In this document: one piece after another, positions 21,001 through 30,052 of the stretch | Layout: the number at the start of each line of letters is the position of its first letter | Numbering within the stretch: position 1 is the stretch's first letter | DNA from: Tritrichomonas musculus | Lineage: Eukaryota; Parabasalia; Tritrichomonadida; Tritrichomonadidae | Length of the DNA stretch: 64,000 bases | Direction of reading: 5' to 3' | NCBI GenBank assembly: GCA_039105265.1 | Contig: JAPFFF010000052.1 | Coordinates: 868,001 to 932,000 of the forward strand | Program-made: the position numbers and the translations under genes | The notes under the pieces: model-generated | The model's input: only the letters and a program-made list of their open reading frames with translations | What the model was told of the DNA's origin: nothing | Database searches by the model: none

Positions 21001-23495
21001 ACATTAAGCTTAAAAGCTGGAGCACAAATTATAGAATCTTCTGAATGGACATTTTCAATATCAAATATTATTGGATATTGATGAGGAGAAAATTTCAATT
21101 CTATATTCCATTTGGGATCATTTTCATCCTTGATTTCAATCTTATTTTCTTCAAATAAGAAAAAGTTTTGCGATATTGGAATATCTGTCTTTTGCATATT
21201 TTTCTTTATTTTAGGTTTGGTCTTAAAGATAATGTTCATTTTAAGGACATAATCAGGACTTGGGATATCAAAAGTAATAAAACTTTCTTTGATCTTTGAA
21301 ATACTATTCTTGTCAAATTCATTAGAGTATATTTGCTTTGTCGTTTGTCCATTTGTTTTATCAAATGATATGACAATTGAATCATACTTTTCTGTGTCTG
21401 CATTTATATTGGTTATCTCAAGTCTCCAAGCATTTTTAATTTCATAAGTAAAAGAATTTATAGCTTCATCAATATACTCTTCATATATAAAAGTTTTGGT
21501 TACTTCATATAAAGAGCCTTTTTTATGCTGAATTAATCCAATTGAATCTCTAAATGGAAGATTTGGAGTGATTGATGCGTATTTTGTAAGAGACTTTATT
21601 GGAGTTTCATCATCAAATTTCAAATTAATTGCTGGTTCAACTTTAATCAGAGCATTAATAACTGTCCCTTTTTTACTTTGGAAAGGGACAAGTTGATTAA
21701 AACCGTCGCCTATTCCATATGTTCTTTGATTTGAAAAAGTTATACTTTTTGTCTGGTCAATACAATTGAATTTAGCTGATGATAAATCAGTAAAATCTTT
21801 AAGTAGACTAAAGGAATTTAAATTTAGTTCTTTCCCTTCCTTAATGATTTTCTTTGGAAAATCAAATAGAAAGTCATACATATGAGGATTATCTTTTAAT
21901 GATGCCGGATAATGGTTAAGGGTAATTTTAAACTTAGCATCGGATTTATCAAAATTTTCTGTTGTATATTTAACTGTATCAATCTTGAATAAAGCTGTAC
22001 TTTTTCTCTTTTCAATTTCAGAATGATCAATATAATAAAAATCACCACCAAGACAGTATTGATTAGAATTTTTTGAAACCCAAATTGGATTAAATCCGAA
22101 AAATTTTTTGGCAGGAATTAATGGTATTAGTTTAAAGAATATTCTAAGTGGATGCGTGCATTCTAATGATAAATAGATTTCATAATGGTGAACAGCTAAA
22201 AGATGAGGAGATGAACAAATTTTTGGAGCATGTTGCATGAAAAAATTTCTTCTAATTTCAATTCCACCATCTAAAGCAAAAAATAGTTCTTTTTCACCTG
22301 CCTTTGGGACGAATATTTGAGTTTCTAAACCAGCATATAAACTCAGATCAAATTCAAATTCATCACTACGAAAAGCATCATTTGGAGGAAGATCTTTCGT
22401 AATTAAATCTTGAAAACTATAGGGATTTTGTGTACGCTTCTTTTTTCCAAGACTATAAAGATGAAATTCTTTTTGAGTTTTGTAACCTGCTCGAAAATTA
22501 AATGGTAAATCATTATTCACTATACAATTAAGGTTTTTGACATTGAGTGAAACAACGGCTGAAACATTAACACGATATTCTTTTGCGAAAATTTTTAAAG
22601 GAATTTCAAAGAGATCTAATCTATATTTCCCAATTTCTAAATTTTGTTTTTTGTAAGTACCTTTTGGTATTAAAAATTTTAATTGTATTTCTGCTTCACT
22701 TCCAACGAAAAGAAGTATCAATGAACTGTGTTGTGATATATCACATTGATATCCACCAAATAGGCCAAATACTCCCCCGATATTTGTAATTATTTGTTTT
22801 TCTTCACCTGTTTCTGAGTCTGTAACTGTAATATTTTTTTGAAGTGCTTCTTGTTCAGATATTTCATCTCCTGATGATACATCTGGCCAGTTGCATCTTA
22901 AAAAACCTTTGCAAATTCTTCCTTTCTTTAAAGTTTTATCACAATATGCATTACCACCAAAATCATTATATATATCTTTCCCCATATAACCTTTTAAAGG
23001 AGAGTAAAAATGTGAAAATGAAGATACATGCTCGCCTAGACTTGAAAACTGAAATCTTTCGAAAATTGAAAAAGGTTCAACTTCATTATATCTGACTATA
23101 GAAACGTCTCCATCATAAGCTATTTTTTCATCTAGTTTTAACAATGAAGAATGTGAATTTAATGACATGACCGTGTTTTTAGCTGTATTAAAATCAGTAT
23201 CGTTTCCTTGTATTGTCGAAATAATAGCTATAACTTTTTCATAATCGTCAATCGCATAGCCATCAAGTCCAGTAGCGCCATCTCCAGTAATAATAGTATT
23301 GAGTTCGTATGTAAATTCATCAGTATGGTAACGACCTGGATATAATATCTTTTGTTCGGTATTTTGGTTTGATAAAGCTCTTTTTTGTGCTTTTTTCTTG
23401 GCCATTTCTCTTGCTTGATTGACAAGATCATTATACTGCTCTGGAATTTTATTAAGAATCGATTTGACTATATAAACTAGAACAAATATAATCAT
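15090..23495 (-). CDS. Giant 2801-residue surface protein, modular, single C-terminal TM
   Basis: One unbroken 8.4-kb frame. Seen: hydrophobic N-terminus (MIIFVLVYIVKSIL, possible signal anchor); beta-rich ectodomain; Ser/Asp-rich tandem repeats near residues 955-985 (SYSDESSSYSDETQ units); then a series of modules of about 200 residues, each carrying an FCxY...C signature (DNA near 19,390, 18,810, 18,190, 17,575, 16,985 and a weaker one near 15,820). Near the C-terminus a segment HIIIIGVVALVVVLAIII spans the membrane, followed by KKKK and a ~17-residue tail. No enzyme domain is recognised. Inference: a type I adhesin or coat protein of the plasma membrane. A TCA initiator has its A exactly 11 nt before ATG 23,495. 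Related tails occur at 40.7 and 14.5 kb. Confidence 0.85.
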   Translation of the reverse strand: MIIFVLVYIVKSILNKIPEQYNDLVNQAREMAKKKAQKRALSNQNTEQKILYPGRYHTDEFTYELNTIITGDGATGLDGYAIDDYEKVIAIISTIQGNDTDFNTAKNTVMSLNSHSSLLKLDEKIAYDGDVSIVRYNEVEPFSIFERFQFSSLGEHVSSFSHFYSPLKGYMGKDIYNDFGGNAYCDKTLKKGRICKGFLRCNWPDVSSGDEISEQEALQKNITVTDSETGEEKQIITNIGGVFGLFGGYQCDISQHSSLILLFVGSEAEIQLKFLIPKGTYKKQNLEIGKYRLDLFEIPLKIFAKEYRVNVSAVVSLNVKNLNCIVNNDLPFNFRAGYKTQKEFHLYSLGKKKRTQNPYSFQDLITKDLPPNDAFRSDEFEFDLSLYAGLETQIFVPKAGEKELFFALDGGIEIRRNFFMQHAPKICSSPHLLAVHHYEIYLSLECTHPLRIFFKLIPLIPAKKFFGFNPIWVSKNSNQYCLGGDFYYIDHSEIEKRKSTALFKIDTVKYTTENFDKSDAKFKITLNHYPASLKDNPHMYDFLFDFPKKIIKEGKELNLNSFSLLKDFTDLSSAKFNCIDQTKSITFSNQRTYGIGDGFNQLVPFQSKKGTVINALIKVEPAINLKFDDETPIKSLTKYASITPNLPFRDSIGLIQHKKGSLYEVTKTFIYEEYIDEAINSFTYEIKNAWRLEITNINADTEKYDSIVISFDKTNGQTTKQIYSNEFDKNSISKIKESFITFDIPSPDYVLKMNIIFKTKPKIKKNMQKTDIPISQNFFLFEENKIEIKDENDPKWNIELKFSPHQYPIIFDIENVHSEDSIICAPAFKLNVPFKQDIIEKSPSSDNVKVSLKAEENTFGIFKLDFEINGKFPEDFKSSINALLVMKKLKPLCESNKIGENTYIIKIPKDDITTQEIDGKTIATYAIPFRRLADDPDEIIPKPEETPTSPEESSLFSDESQSYSDESSSYSDETQSYSDESSSYSDDISSKDSQIESNDVEPMKFNNVNIKEPSITVVDVYLSSSEDADYCGKTQRFTDQYSFLHHACILIINEETQNYNYIATSSEQDDKIIQYSYPPEINTDIEWKLFGFRKQSDSNKPVILWQNEVQFPVDSHFHNVGLDITSYFSEDKMQYSLICPRCKSIKYVVFSDPQIEGEVNTIDNTNKFIFSIEKNLQTNFYAVCKDDDQIQCGCNLAVENNKLSLISVPLISEINGNSNIESHCDLQFLNGIDSTLYYTDTKSKISILKTFDKKLNISIISKSIGKYICIYAINNDLIIPFKNSFFSTLEKNLQTLSIEINYNGTDNCNLVGGMLYLYDIISFGSITSINPSLSYDLFGIHENQVESINANYEEHEENKNINENNFCFVQSDVSLCNDAKSIALRYPAYNSFYSFVTELKDVPIIILIENNITDFYPLLYSLEEREVIFKCTNHVKVSGEFSIPAGVKISFNGPFDLTDLKITILVDWYEQAAGIITINDDVQISVIDVDIVNNPNEYNSTFDKELTICQNSSKNIEFDLLKNQMFISNFEYFIYEIKENKIRCFFRSLIYKNQNEFCIYNTKRDLCSHFNEMDSITIANLNDFQNYFHGNYGDVITLHLVENMTFDEKTLKSFFDNYPLASFVLTSENDVYLQGIFKCPKMSFISFIENDKLHIRDLIIEKNIPILHMYQTKKNNRYRPYIELGDKRVKQIKVKAEDYPQNNIMDIGNTYLYIKDCYGLESISIESNSFETNFIRYVVTSSYDESLKSINLNIKLEILYNDPNTFCIYDSKICSIETGWPIKADQIDTIKNFINTEKQDKLILVISEKVNIDFDLSFLAAEGINSLEIKCDLPNINLAGKIKIPESFTAVISGLMISELTLDINIDILNAISSFYDISQCEGVPKIKLIPHNLPIIHNDWAETEGNDIEILITKKELDLSYELIKLPMQSGYIVPNILIKEEGANKLVYIKYSFDEIKVKPNGVDHFCLYENDDSKCTSNVVKIKSNDFCSSKFSEIIKGINATIQVVNDINLGNECNMSYFEGKDSKYSLFMYGDTKIKGSMTISNNTEITFLNSNLIDELQITISIKFPDDSTLNEISYGKINLYEGEKPKVIKVSVPKYSKDIESKEFESQQFVQGICLNMEKDIPVPLTRDFRIKTKCSNTNGIFGMKLKIFKQDYDLNHFCYYKTDITKCILNEELERFLPVKYSDTEPSFASGGDDPLLYLFEKPEKNQLLLFKSASLLGHKSATIINKDNAIVTLFVPLNFRIVTEGNFDNSEIYMEYDPIQMDYGIISITGSNIKVHPILMDHNSFVNSGNIILSNNEQQLSSILKMEEIDISRIKNSQNGIIISPYQMNYNYRIDPYSSTTMETFYNSFNYVTATLLMSKKSDLNPFKLMPLRFAIKNTQKHELTLSMQKPKASKVEDKFLFIENSLIKFDDSNNCDFDDIHVSFINCQLDKNYIDKIQGKYLSFDRQSYYSFFSSSNNNIYAFNGDEIEVTQSYIYLQQERFVINEIPVVHLSTFNTLNARSGQTINFTGTDSTLTIRYIEKNALLSFMSFNDLSIISGSFDDCLSLYNVTKCRFKLSDEKQPHYIKYIEVGENDQTEINSNGNLIVNDVLLSNNFKGNSVVKIKKLETNENHQVQIEESIFTGVILIKDESVITVKSCSSIEPITITINCKSFSYHHLVFQEINDIEISKIVVVIHKEDEKEKQYLMKGITNELCEKIKSNITINNLLFADLTDNYEIKCEDDDLNQQITFKYSLPKEKKKPKLKKIHIIIIGVVALVVVLAIIITVVVCLVIKKKKGKESGGEVDEIP
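20539..20622 (-). repeat. Two 42-bp tandem repeats coding Ser/Asp-rich units
   Basis: Two near-identical 42-bp copies (20,539-20,580 and 20,581-20,622), with partial units on each side, encode SYSDESSSYSDETQ-like 14-mers. The in-frame period means copy number could vary between strains without breaking the gene. The unit looks like a flexible, acidic, probably glycosylated or phosphorylated linker between the N-terminal region and the repeated modules. Confidence 0.85.
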
Positions 23496-24658
23496 ATTAA
23501 CAAATTGATAAAATAAAAATTTACTTTTCTATGGTTAATCAATTTTGAATTTAAAATGGTTAGAATTCAGAAAAACAATATGAATATTATAACAATAGAT
23601 AATTACATTTATACTCAAAATTGAATTCATTTTGATATCAAAGAAATGTGTTTAAAGAAATGTATTTTGATAAATCTAAATATGGTATGATAAAGTATTA
23701 ATTAAATTAATATTTATGCATCAACCACGCCAAAATAATATTGGCATGTATTATTAATTATAATATTTATATATTCATTCTTCATATTAATAATTTGTTT
23801 TAAAAAAAAGTCATATATTTTATATTAAGTTCATTGACAGTATTATCTGCTAATTTTTATATATTTAGAGAATCAATGATTTTTATTTATGTAAATAATC
23901 CCAATAAATAAAACAATTGATAAACCTCATAAAATGATTATTTATTTTCATATAAACATTCATTTCATGGATAAAATTTAAAATTAGAATAATAATTTAA
24001 TTAAATAATTTTTATGCAAAATGCAAATAATATGATAAAAAACATAACAAGTCTCAAAACAATTATTTTATTATATAATATTTTATTCTTTTTTATACGG
24101 CAAAAAATTATTTAGCGGTCTTTGTTGAGCAAAAAATTCAATATTTTATTACAATTGAAAACTACTGTAAAATAAACATTAAAAGTTGAGAAAACGAAAT
24201 ATGATCAATGTCATTTACTGTTTTGACAAAGGTGAACTTTAAATGGTCATTTTTCGTTGCAGTTTTTCATCATTTAACTATCCCCGCTCATAATTAAAGA
24301 ACAATATTTGAATATATACAAATATTAGTTTCTCCTTTTATACATTTTATATGGCAAATTATATATGTATCAATGTGCCACATAGGTTTATATGGCAAAC
24401 AAATTAAATCATATGACATTTTCAAAAAAAAGTTTATATGGCAAATTTCTATTTCAAACAAATCTTGTCAATAAAAAAGTTACCTTTTTTGATAATAACC
24501 TTATTGATTAAAAAGTACTAAATGCGCCATATAACATGCTATTTTGAAAACATGAAAACAAAATATTTTTAAATATAATTGAAATTGAGTTTTATAATAC
24601 TATAATATTTTTCTTTTGACCTAATGTGAGTATATTATAATATCTATAAATTAGAAAT
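23496..24658. other. AT-rich intergenic with repeated TTTATATGGCAAA motif
   Basis: No gene is seen. The motif TATATGGCAAA occurs three times in the same direction (near 24,349, 24,388 and 24,433), with an inverted GCCATATAA near 24,528. The first bases hold the promoter of the giant surface gene on the minus strand (initiator A at 23,506). Otherwise low-complexity. Confidence 0.55.
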
Positions 24659-24666
24659 GTAGACCT

Positions 24667-24991
24667 GGATCAACTCAAATATAGTTAGTCTTTTCTGAAG
24701 AACCTTCAAAAAGTGGAAATCATTCAGAAAAAATAATCAAATAATAAAAAAATAATCTTTTTATGTTACAAAATATTAAACGATTCTTACCGCCAGCCGT
24801 GGGGTCTCGACTCGGCTTCGCTTCGCTCAGCCTCGCTCTACGCCCGCTAGGCGGTATGTAGTCTCGGTAAAAATTATGTAAAAATATAAAAAGATTTGTT
24901 TTTTCAATTATTTTATTTAGATTATTTTTTCTTAATGATTTCCACTTTTTGAAGGTTCTTCAGAAAAGACTAACTATACTTTAGTTGATCC
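24667..24991. mobile_element. 325-bp foldback MITE with GC-rich core, 8-bp TSD
   Basis: The arms begin GGATCAACT and are inverted over about 75-80 bp (24,667-24,745 with 24,915-24,991), with more scattered pairing inward. The element is flanked on both sides by GTAGACCT (24,659-24,666 and 24,992-24,999), an 8-bp target duplication. The centre (about 24,788-24,865) is strikingly GC-rich for this genome and contains ACCGCC/GGCGGT inverted to each other. No coding. TSD length fits hAT or Mutator-like families; the long TIRs favour the foldback or MULE type. Confidence 0.75.
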
Positions 24992-25445
24992 GTAGACCTT
25001 CTAATGGTAACCTAAAAAAATAGACCCGACCCGTTTTTTTCGGGTATGGTAATTACCCACCATTCAAGTGAAGTGTTCAAGTATTACCCGATTATTTTTC
25101 TTTAATTATTCATTTAATTTATAATAATAAATAATAAATATTATTTTTTTTTCATTAAAAATTTTGATTTCTTTATTCATTTTCAATATCTGATTCAAAC
25201 TTTAAAGAAAATTTATCTCTGAAAAAGCTGATATATATTCAATTTCAATTTTTTTTGAAAGGAATTGAGATTAATAAAAAAAATGGCCAAGACAATTTTT
25301 AATTTAAAATTTGTTTTTATAAAAAAAATATTCTGCTAATATTTAGGATTAGGGCCGGAAGTATCATAATTTTTATTTTATATAACATGCCATTTGTTTC
25401 TTATATAAAAAATTATAACTGATAGGAAATTTTACAATACTAATA

Positions 25446-25652
25446 AAATTTTCGTAACACATACAAAATTTTCGTAACAGATACAAAATTTCGTTATAGA
25501 TAAAAAAATTTTGTTATAGATGATTTTTTTTTGTTTTAGATAAAAAAATTTCGTCACATATACTATTTTTTTGTTACAAATACCAATTATTGGTTATTAA
25601 TAAATGATTTTTGTATCAATAACATATTTTTTGTTATTGATATAAAATTTTG
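25446..25652. repeat. AT-rich array A (empty-site copy)
   Basis: About 207 bp of degenerate ~18-20-bp units resembling TTTTCGTAACAGATACAAAA. It is nearly identical (one difference noticed in the downstream ~160 bp) to the split copy at 28,023-29,147. Here the sequence CAAAATTT at 25,484-25,491 occurs once: this is the empty version of the target where the other copy is interrupted. Confidence 0.8.
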
Positions 25653-28022
25653 TTTTTTATAAGAAGTAAACTAACGTCTTTTTAAAACTCTAATCTCATT
25701 TTTTCGTTTCAGCATTGGATTATATACATTCAAATCAATAAATATTATTAAATTTCTTTGTATAATCATTTTATGAATGCCTCTTTCTATATATTATCTA
25801 TTTTATCATTAATATTTCATTCAATGTTTTCAATTATTACAAAAAACAAAAGTGATATAAAAATAAGAGCAATTGTTCAGCCAATTTTTAGAATAAATAG
25901 CTTTTTATGATATGACACGCTAACATATATAATATTCTAATATAATCAATACTTTATGCATTAGAAATAAGTTGATTATAATTTTCTAAATCGATACGAT
26001 TAATAAAATGCATTATAATTTTTAATTCGTACTTAGTTATATAACATATTTTTTTTAAAAATATGAGTTGAATTAACGTCTTTGATTCAGATTAAGTGAA
26101 ACAAGTTTTGAAGATTCAGATTAAGTGAAACAAGTTTCTTGCCTGTAGAGATTGCAAAAAGCATGCTTTTTTGAAAAAATAAAGTAAAAATTTTTTTTTC
26201 TAATATCTTGATATTTTTACTCATTTTTAAACATATACCAGATATTTAGAAAATGATTTTTCAGCTAAAAAATAGAATATTTAAAAATGGAATTCCAAAT
26301 CCTTAAAATTAACAATTGTTTAGAATTCTCACAGGATTTATTTTTCAAAGAATATTTGTCCATCCCAGAACTTTTTCTATTTATTTAACCAAATATGCAA
26401 TCAAAAGAAACTCAAAAAACATATTGGTTTTCTATTTTTTTTATTTTTGAAGAATCAAAAGAAAAAATATTTTTTAATTTTTATTATCTAGTTCAGTTTT
26501 TTTATTTTAACCTAAATATTTTTTCTTATAATTTGTTTTATTTAACAAGATAAAAGGAAAAAAAATATATAATTATTTCTGAAAAATATTTTTCAGTTAA
26601 TATTTTTAGAATTCAATTAATTTCATTATTAAATTCTTTTATATTTGAAATACTTTAAAATAAATATTAAAGTTGATTTAAACATAATTGAAATGTTTAT
26701 CGATTATCGAAAAAATACTTAAAGCATTGAAAAAATAAACTATATTGAAAAGTTAAATAAAAATAAAACCCCATATATGTAAATTTTATTAATTAAATTA
26801 CTATTAATATTTATTTTAAATAGTATAATCTTTTAGAATTGAATTTATATATTATATTAATAGTTTCTCAATTTAATCGAAAAGAAATGAAAAAGATATT
26901 TAAAAAAAAATGTATTTTTATTTTCGAAATTTGAATACTAAACAAAATTTATCGTTATTAAGAAATTTCATCAAAATTGTTCAATTTGAGCAAAAAATTT
27001 CTCAATTAGGATTCTATTTTTCCATATCAAAATGGTATCACAGTATGCTACATTGATTGACAATCAAAATATATAGGCTTTACTCAGGAAAATCCAAAAA
27101 ATGCAATCATATTTCTTTTTCTGATTCATTTATTAAAATTCCTGATATAACGAATTATTAGCGACATATTAACTAGTATGATCATACCTTTTCTAAATGT
27201 TAAAATTGCTTCTTTCTAGAAGATCCAACTACCTATATGAAAATAATTGAATTTTTTTCAATGGTACGATATTCCAATATCATTTTCCAAATGAATATTT
27301 TATATTTATTTTCATAAATTATGTACATTAATTGGAAATCTTCGGGATTTTATATATTTTCAATATTGGTTCAATAAAATCAACAGATAAAAAAAATATG
27401 TCTTAAATTTTCGATAAAAAGTTCTCTTAATTTCATGTATGACAGTGATAGACCTACAAAACTACATTCACTTTTATATATAATTAATGCATATTTTGAA
27501 TATAAACTTTTTATTAGTAAATACTTATTCATTATATGATCCAAATATCTGATTTTTTCACTTTTTTATGCAATCATTTTCTAACCATTTTATTGGTATG
27601 ATCAAAAAATCTCGATGATTTCACGTTCATTAAAACATAATACACAACTAAAAATTCATTAGAAAATCCTGTGGGATTTGTTTTTTTGGGATTGATATAA
27701 GAGGAGCTTTGAAAATATTGAATACCTATAGAAATAAATTCAATGCATATTCAATACTTTCTGTGCAAATTCAATTTTTTCAATTAAATTTAAATCCAAC
27801 TTTATCCTTAAACTTCACAAATATAATAAATATAAATATCTTGGAAATATATAAATAAAATCCTAAAATATACTTTTAAATATTTATTATTATTATATAT
27901 ATAAATTAATAATTGAGTAAAATATAAATTATCATACAAATGGGAGTGTATTTACCTTTACTATAACAAGAAATTTGTATTAAATACAAAAATTTTGTAA
28001 ACAATACAAATATTTTGTATTA

Positions 28023-29147
28023 AAAACCAAATTTTCGTAACACATACAAAATTTTCGTAACAGATACAAAATTTAGAGGTGAGACTGCGAAATTTTAAAT
28101 GAACTTTTTTAGGAATAATAATCAACAAAATTAAAAATAAATTAAAAATATAGTATTATGGTGCTGTTACCTTTTCATATCATATACTTTTTTTCAGATT
28201 TAATCAAAATAAATTGAAATTGTATTGATATTTCAAAATGTCATAATTCATATATTCGTCATTATTTTTTCTTTTCAACCATTAAATTGCATTTGTATAT
28301 AGATGATCTCTATTTTTTAATAAGAAAGCTATTCAATGAATGCGTTTTTGGTCAAAATTCAAAAAAATATTTTTCAATTTAAAGAGAAATTTTCTTCTAT
28401 ATTAAAGACCAAAGGGATGACTATAGTTTATCTCTTAACTTATCTGGTGCTGGCAAACATATCAAAATATTTTTTAAAAATTTTTTACAATTTTAGCTAG
28501 GATTGAGGTTTAATATTGAATATAATTCTATATACGTTAATGATGTAAACTTCACAAATATCTAAATAATTTCATTTGTTTTTATTTTGGTATCAACATC
28601 ACAATAAGTATTTATTTTAATATTTATCAATAATTTACCAAAAAAATCATGCTTATAATATGATTATAGTTAGTTAAATCATAAAAAATCATTATTTGAT
28701 TTATAATTCTTAGTCGAAGATTTTAATATTATATTCACATCTATATATTAAATATTGATAATTAAATTATTTATTATTTTGAGTAAATAGAATTTTTTTA
28801 TTAAGATAAAATTGAAATTATAATAAGATAGATGCTATTCAATTTTAAAAATAGATTTATAGCTAAAAATCTGAAAAAAATATTAGTGAAATTATCATAA
28901 ATAGCATTTAATTCTGGAATAAAATAATATGTATTAATATTATTAAAAAATACCAAAAATTTTCGCAGCCTCACCTCTCAAAATTTCGTTATAGATAAAA
29001 AAATTTTGTTATAGATGATTTTTTTTTGTTTTAGATAAAAAAATTTCGTCACATATACTATTTTTTTGTTACAAATACTAATTATTGGTTATTAATAAAT
29101 GATTTTTGTATCAATAACATATTTTTTGTTATTGATATAAAATTTTA
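28023..29147. repeat. AT-rich array A' interrupted by an insertion
   Basis: Same array as 25,446-25,652, same orientation, about 3.5 kb away. It is split at CAAAATTT by the 904-bp element at 28,075-28,978; the target octamer is duplicated on both sides. A second short block (TGGCCAAGACAATTTT) is also duplicated, at 25,284 and 29,194, but lies left of A and right of A'. Confidence 0.75.
28075..28978. mobile_element. 904-bp non-autonomous hAT-like element, 8-bp TSD
   Basis: Ends: AGAGGTGAGACTGCGAAA at the left and the inverse of AGAGGTGAGGCTGCGAAA at the right, with pairing continuing into an AAAATTTT stretch (22 of 23 positions or so). The target duplication CAAAATTT lies at 28,067-28,074 and 28,979-28,986, and the same site is unoccupied in the array copy at 25,484-25,491. 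This proves mobility in the past. The interior has no transposase frame. TSD length and AGAGG-type ends fit hAT. Confidence 0.85.
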
Positions 29148-29297
29148 TTATAGAAAATTAAAATGATGACATATTGGGCCCTTAATAAAAAAATGGCCAA
29201 GACAATTTTTTAATTTAAAATTTAAAAAAAGCAAAGAGAAAAAGAGTTTGTCAGATTGCAAAATTGAGAGGTTGTAAAATCCTCTCAAACTTTACCC

Positions 29298-29635
29298 TTA
29301 AGGGACCACTATCATATTTTTTTGTAAACATTTCAATATTGAAAAAACTCATAGAAAATAAAATTCAATGGTTATTATTTCGGAAAAAGTTTAAAACTTT
29401 AAAATTTCACCATTCCGATCATTTTTGTAAAATTTTTACTCCTTTCAACTTTTTAATTATTATTGAAAAAAGGGAATAGGCTTAAAAGAAGAATAGAAAT
29501 AAATGATATATAATTTATATAATTTATATATACCAAAATATAGCAAAAATACTCAAGAAATAATTTTTTTTAAGTCAATTAATTTTGTGATAACTCATAG
29601 AATTTTCAACACAGAATTTGATAGTGGTCCCTTAA
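29298..29635. mobile_element. 338-bp TTAA-flanked MITE (piggyBac-like)
   Basis: TTAAGGGACCACTATCA at 29,298-29,314 is inverted exactly at 29,619-29,635. Both ends finish in TTAA, the target tetranucleotide of piggyBac-type transposons, so the unit is either GGGACCACTATCA TIRs with TTAA duplications or 17-bp TIRs. No transposase is encoded; a 71-codon frame inside is not credible as a gene. Confidence 0.6.
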
Positions 29636-30052
29636 ATTGATATCGTCCAATCATTTGATATCGAAGCAAATTGCATCTCAAATATTATCAATAGAATATA
29701 TGACAAGAATAATAATAAAATCATTAAAAAAATGGCCTGGTAATTTTACCTTTAGGAAATATGGTATTTTCCTACCCAGGTAAAAAATAACCCTACCCAA
29801 GAAGGACCTGTCAAAAGGGGTCGGGTAGGTACCGCTTTCAAGGTCTATCGAAATATGATAATGTTATGTATTACGTTTTTATTTTCTAAAATAATGTAAA
29901 GGTCAATCAATATGATAAAAAAAATTAATATTGTGAGTTTCTCATAAGGTTGATGATGCAATATCAACCAAAAGGATAATAAAGTACCTCTTTCGAAACA
30001 TATTACCAATAGAAAAAGATTTTTAAAAAAATAATTCAAAAAGTTCGATTTA

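Larger units (their letters stand above)
24993..29847. mobile_element. Possible 4.9-kb composite element with divergent TIRs
   Basis: The left edge reads TAGACCTT, then GGTA-CCTA and CCCGACCC-TTTT blocks. The right edge, inverted, carries the same blocks in the same order and ends in AAGGTCTA at 29,840-29,847. The similarity is interrupted and no target duplication is clear, so this is a tentative call. The interior holds two copies of an AT-rich array, a nested hAT-like element and a TTAA MITE, but no transposase frame. The foldback MITE inserted exactly at its left edge. Confidence 0.3.

Noticed and set aside
25446-25652. CRISPR-like array
   Set aside because: Units are degenerate and contiguous with no unique spacers, and the genome is eukaryotic.
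26085-26143. 29-bp tandem duplication (GATTCAGATTAAGTGAAACA units)
   Set aside because: A real two-copy repeat, but isolated and without any associated feature.
25446-29147. Array A and A' as LTRs of a retroelement
   Set aside because: The copies are made of degenerate 18-20-bp units, and no gag, protease or reverse transcriptase sequence lies between them.
29264-29479. 71-codon frame
   Set aside because: It lies across the left end of the TTAA MITE and has no domain or codon bias.
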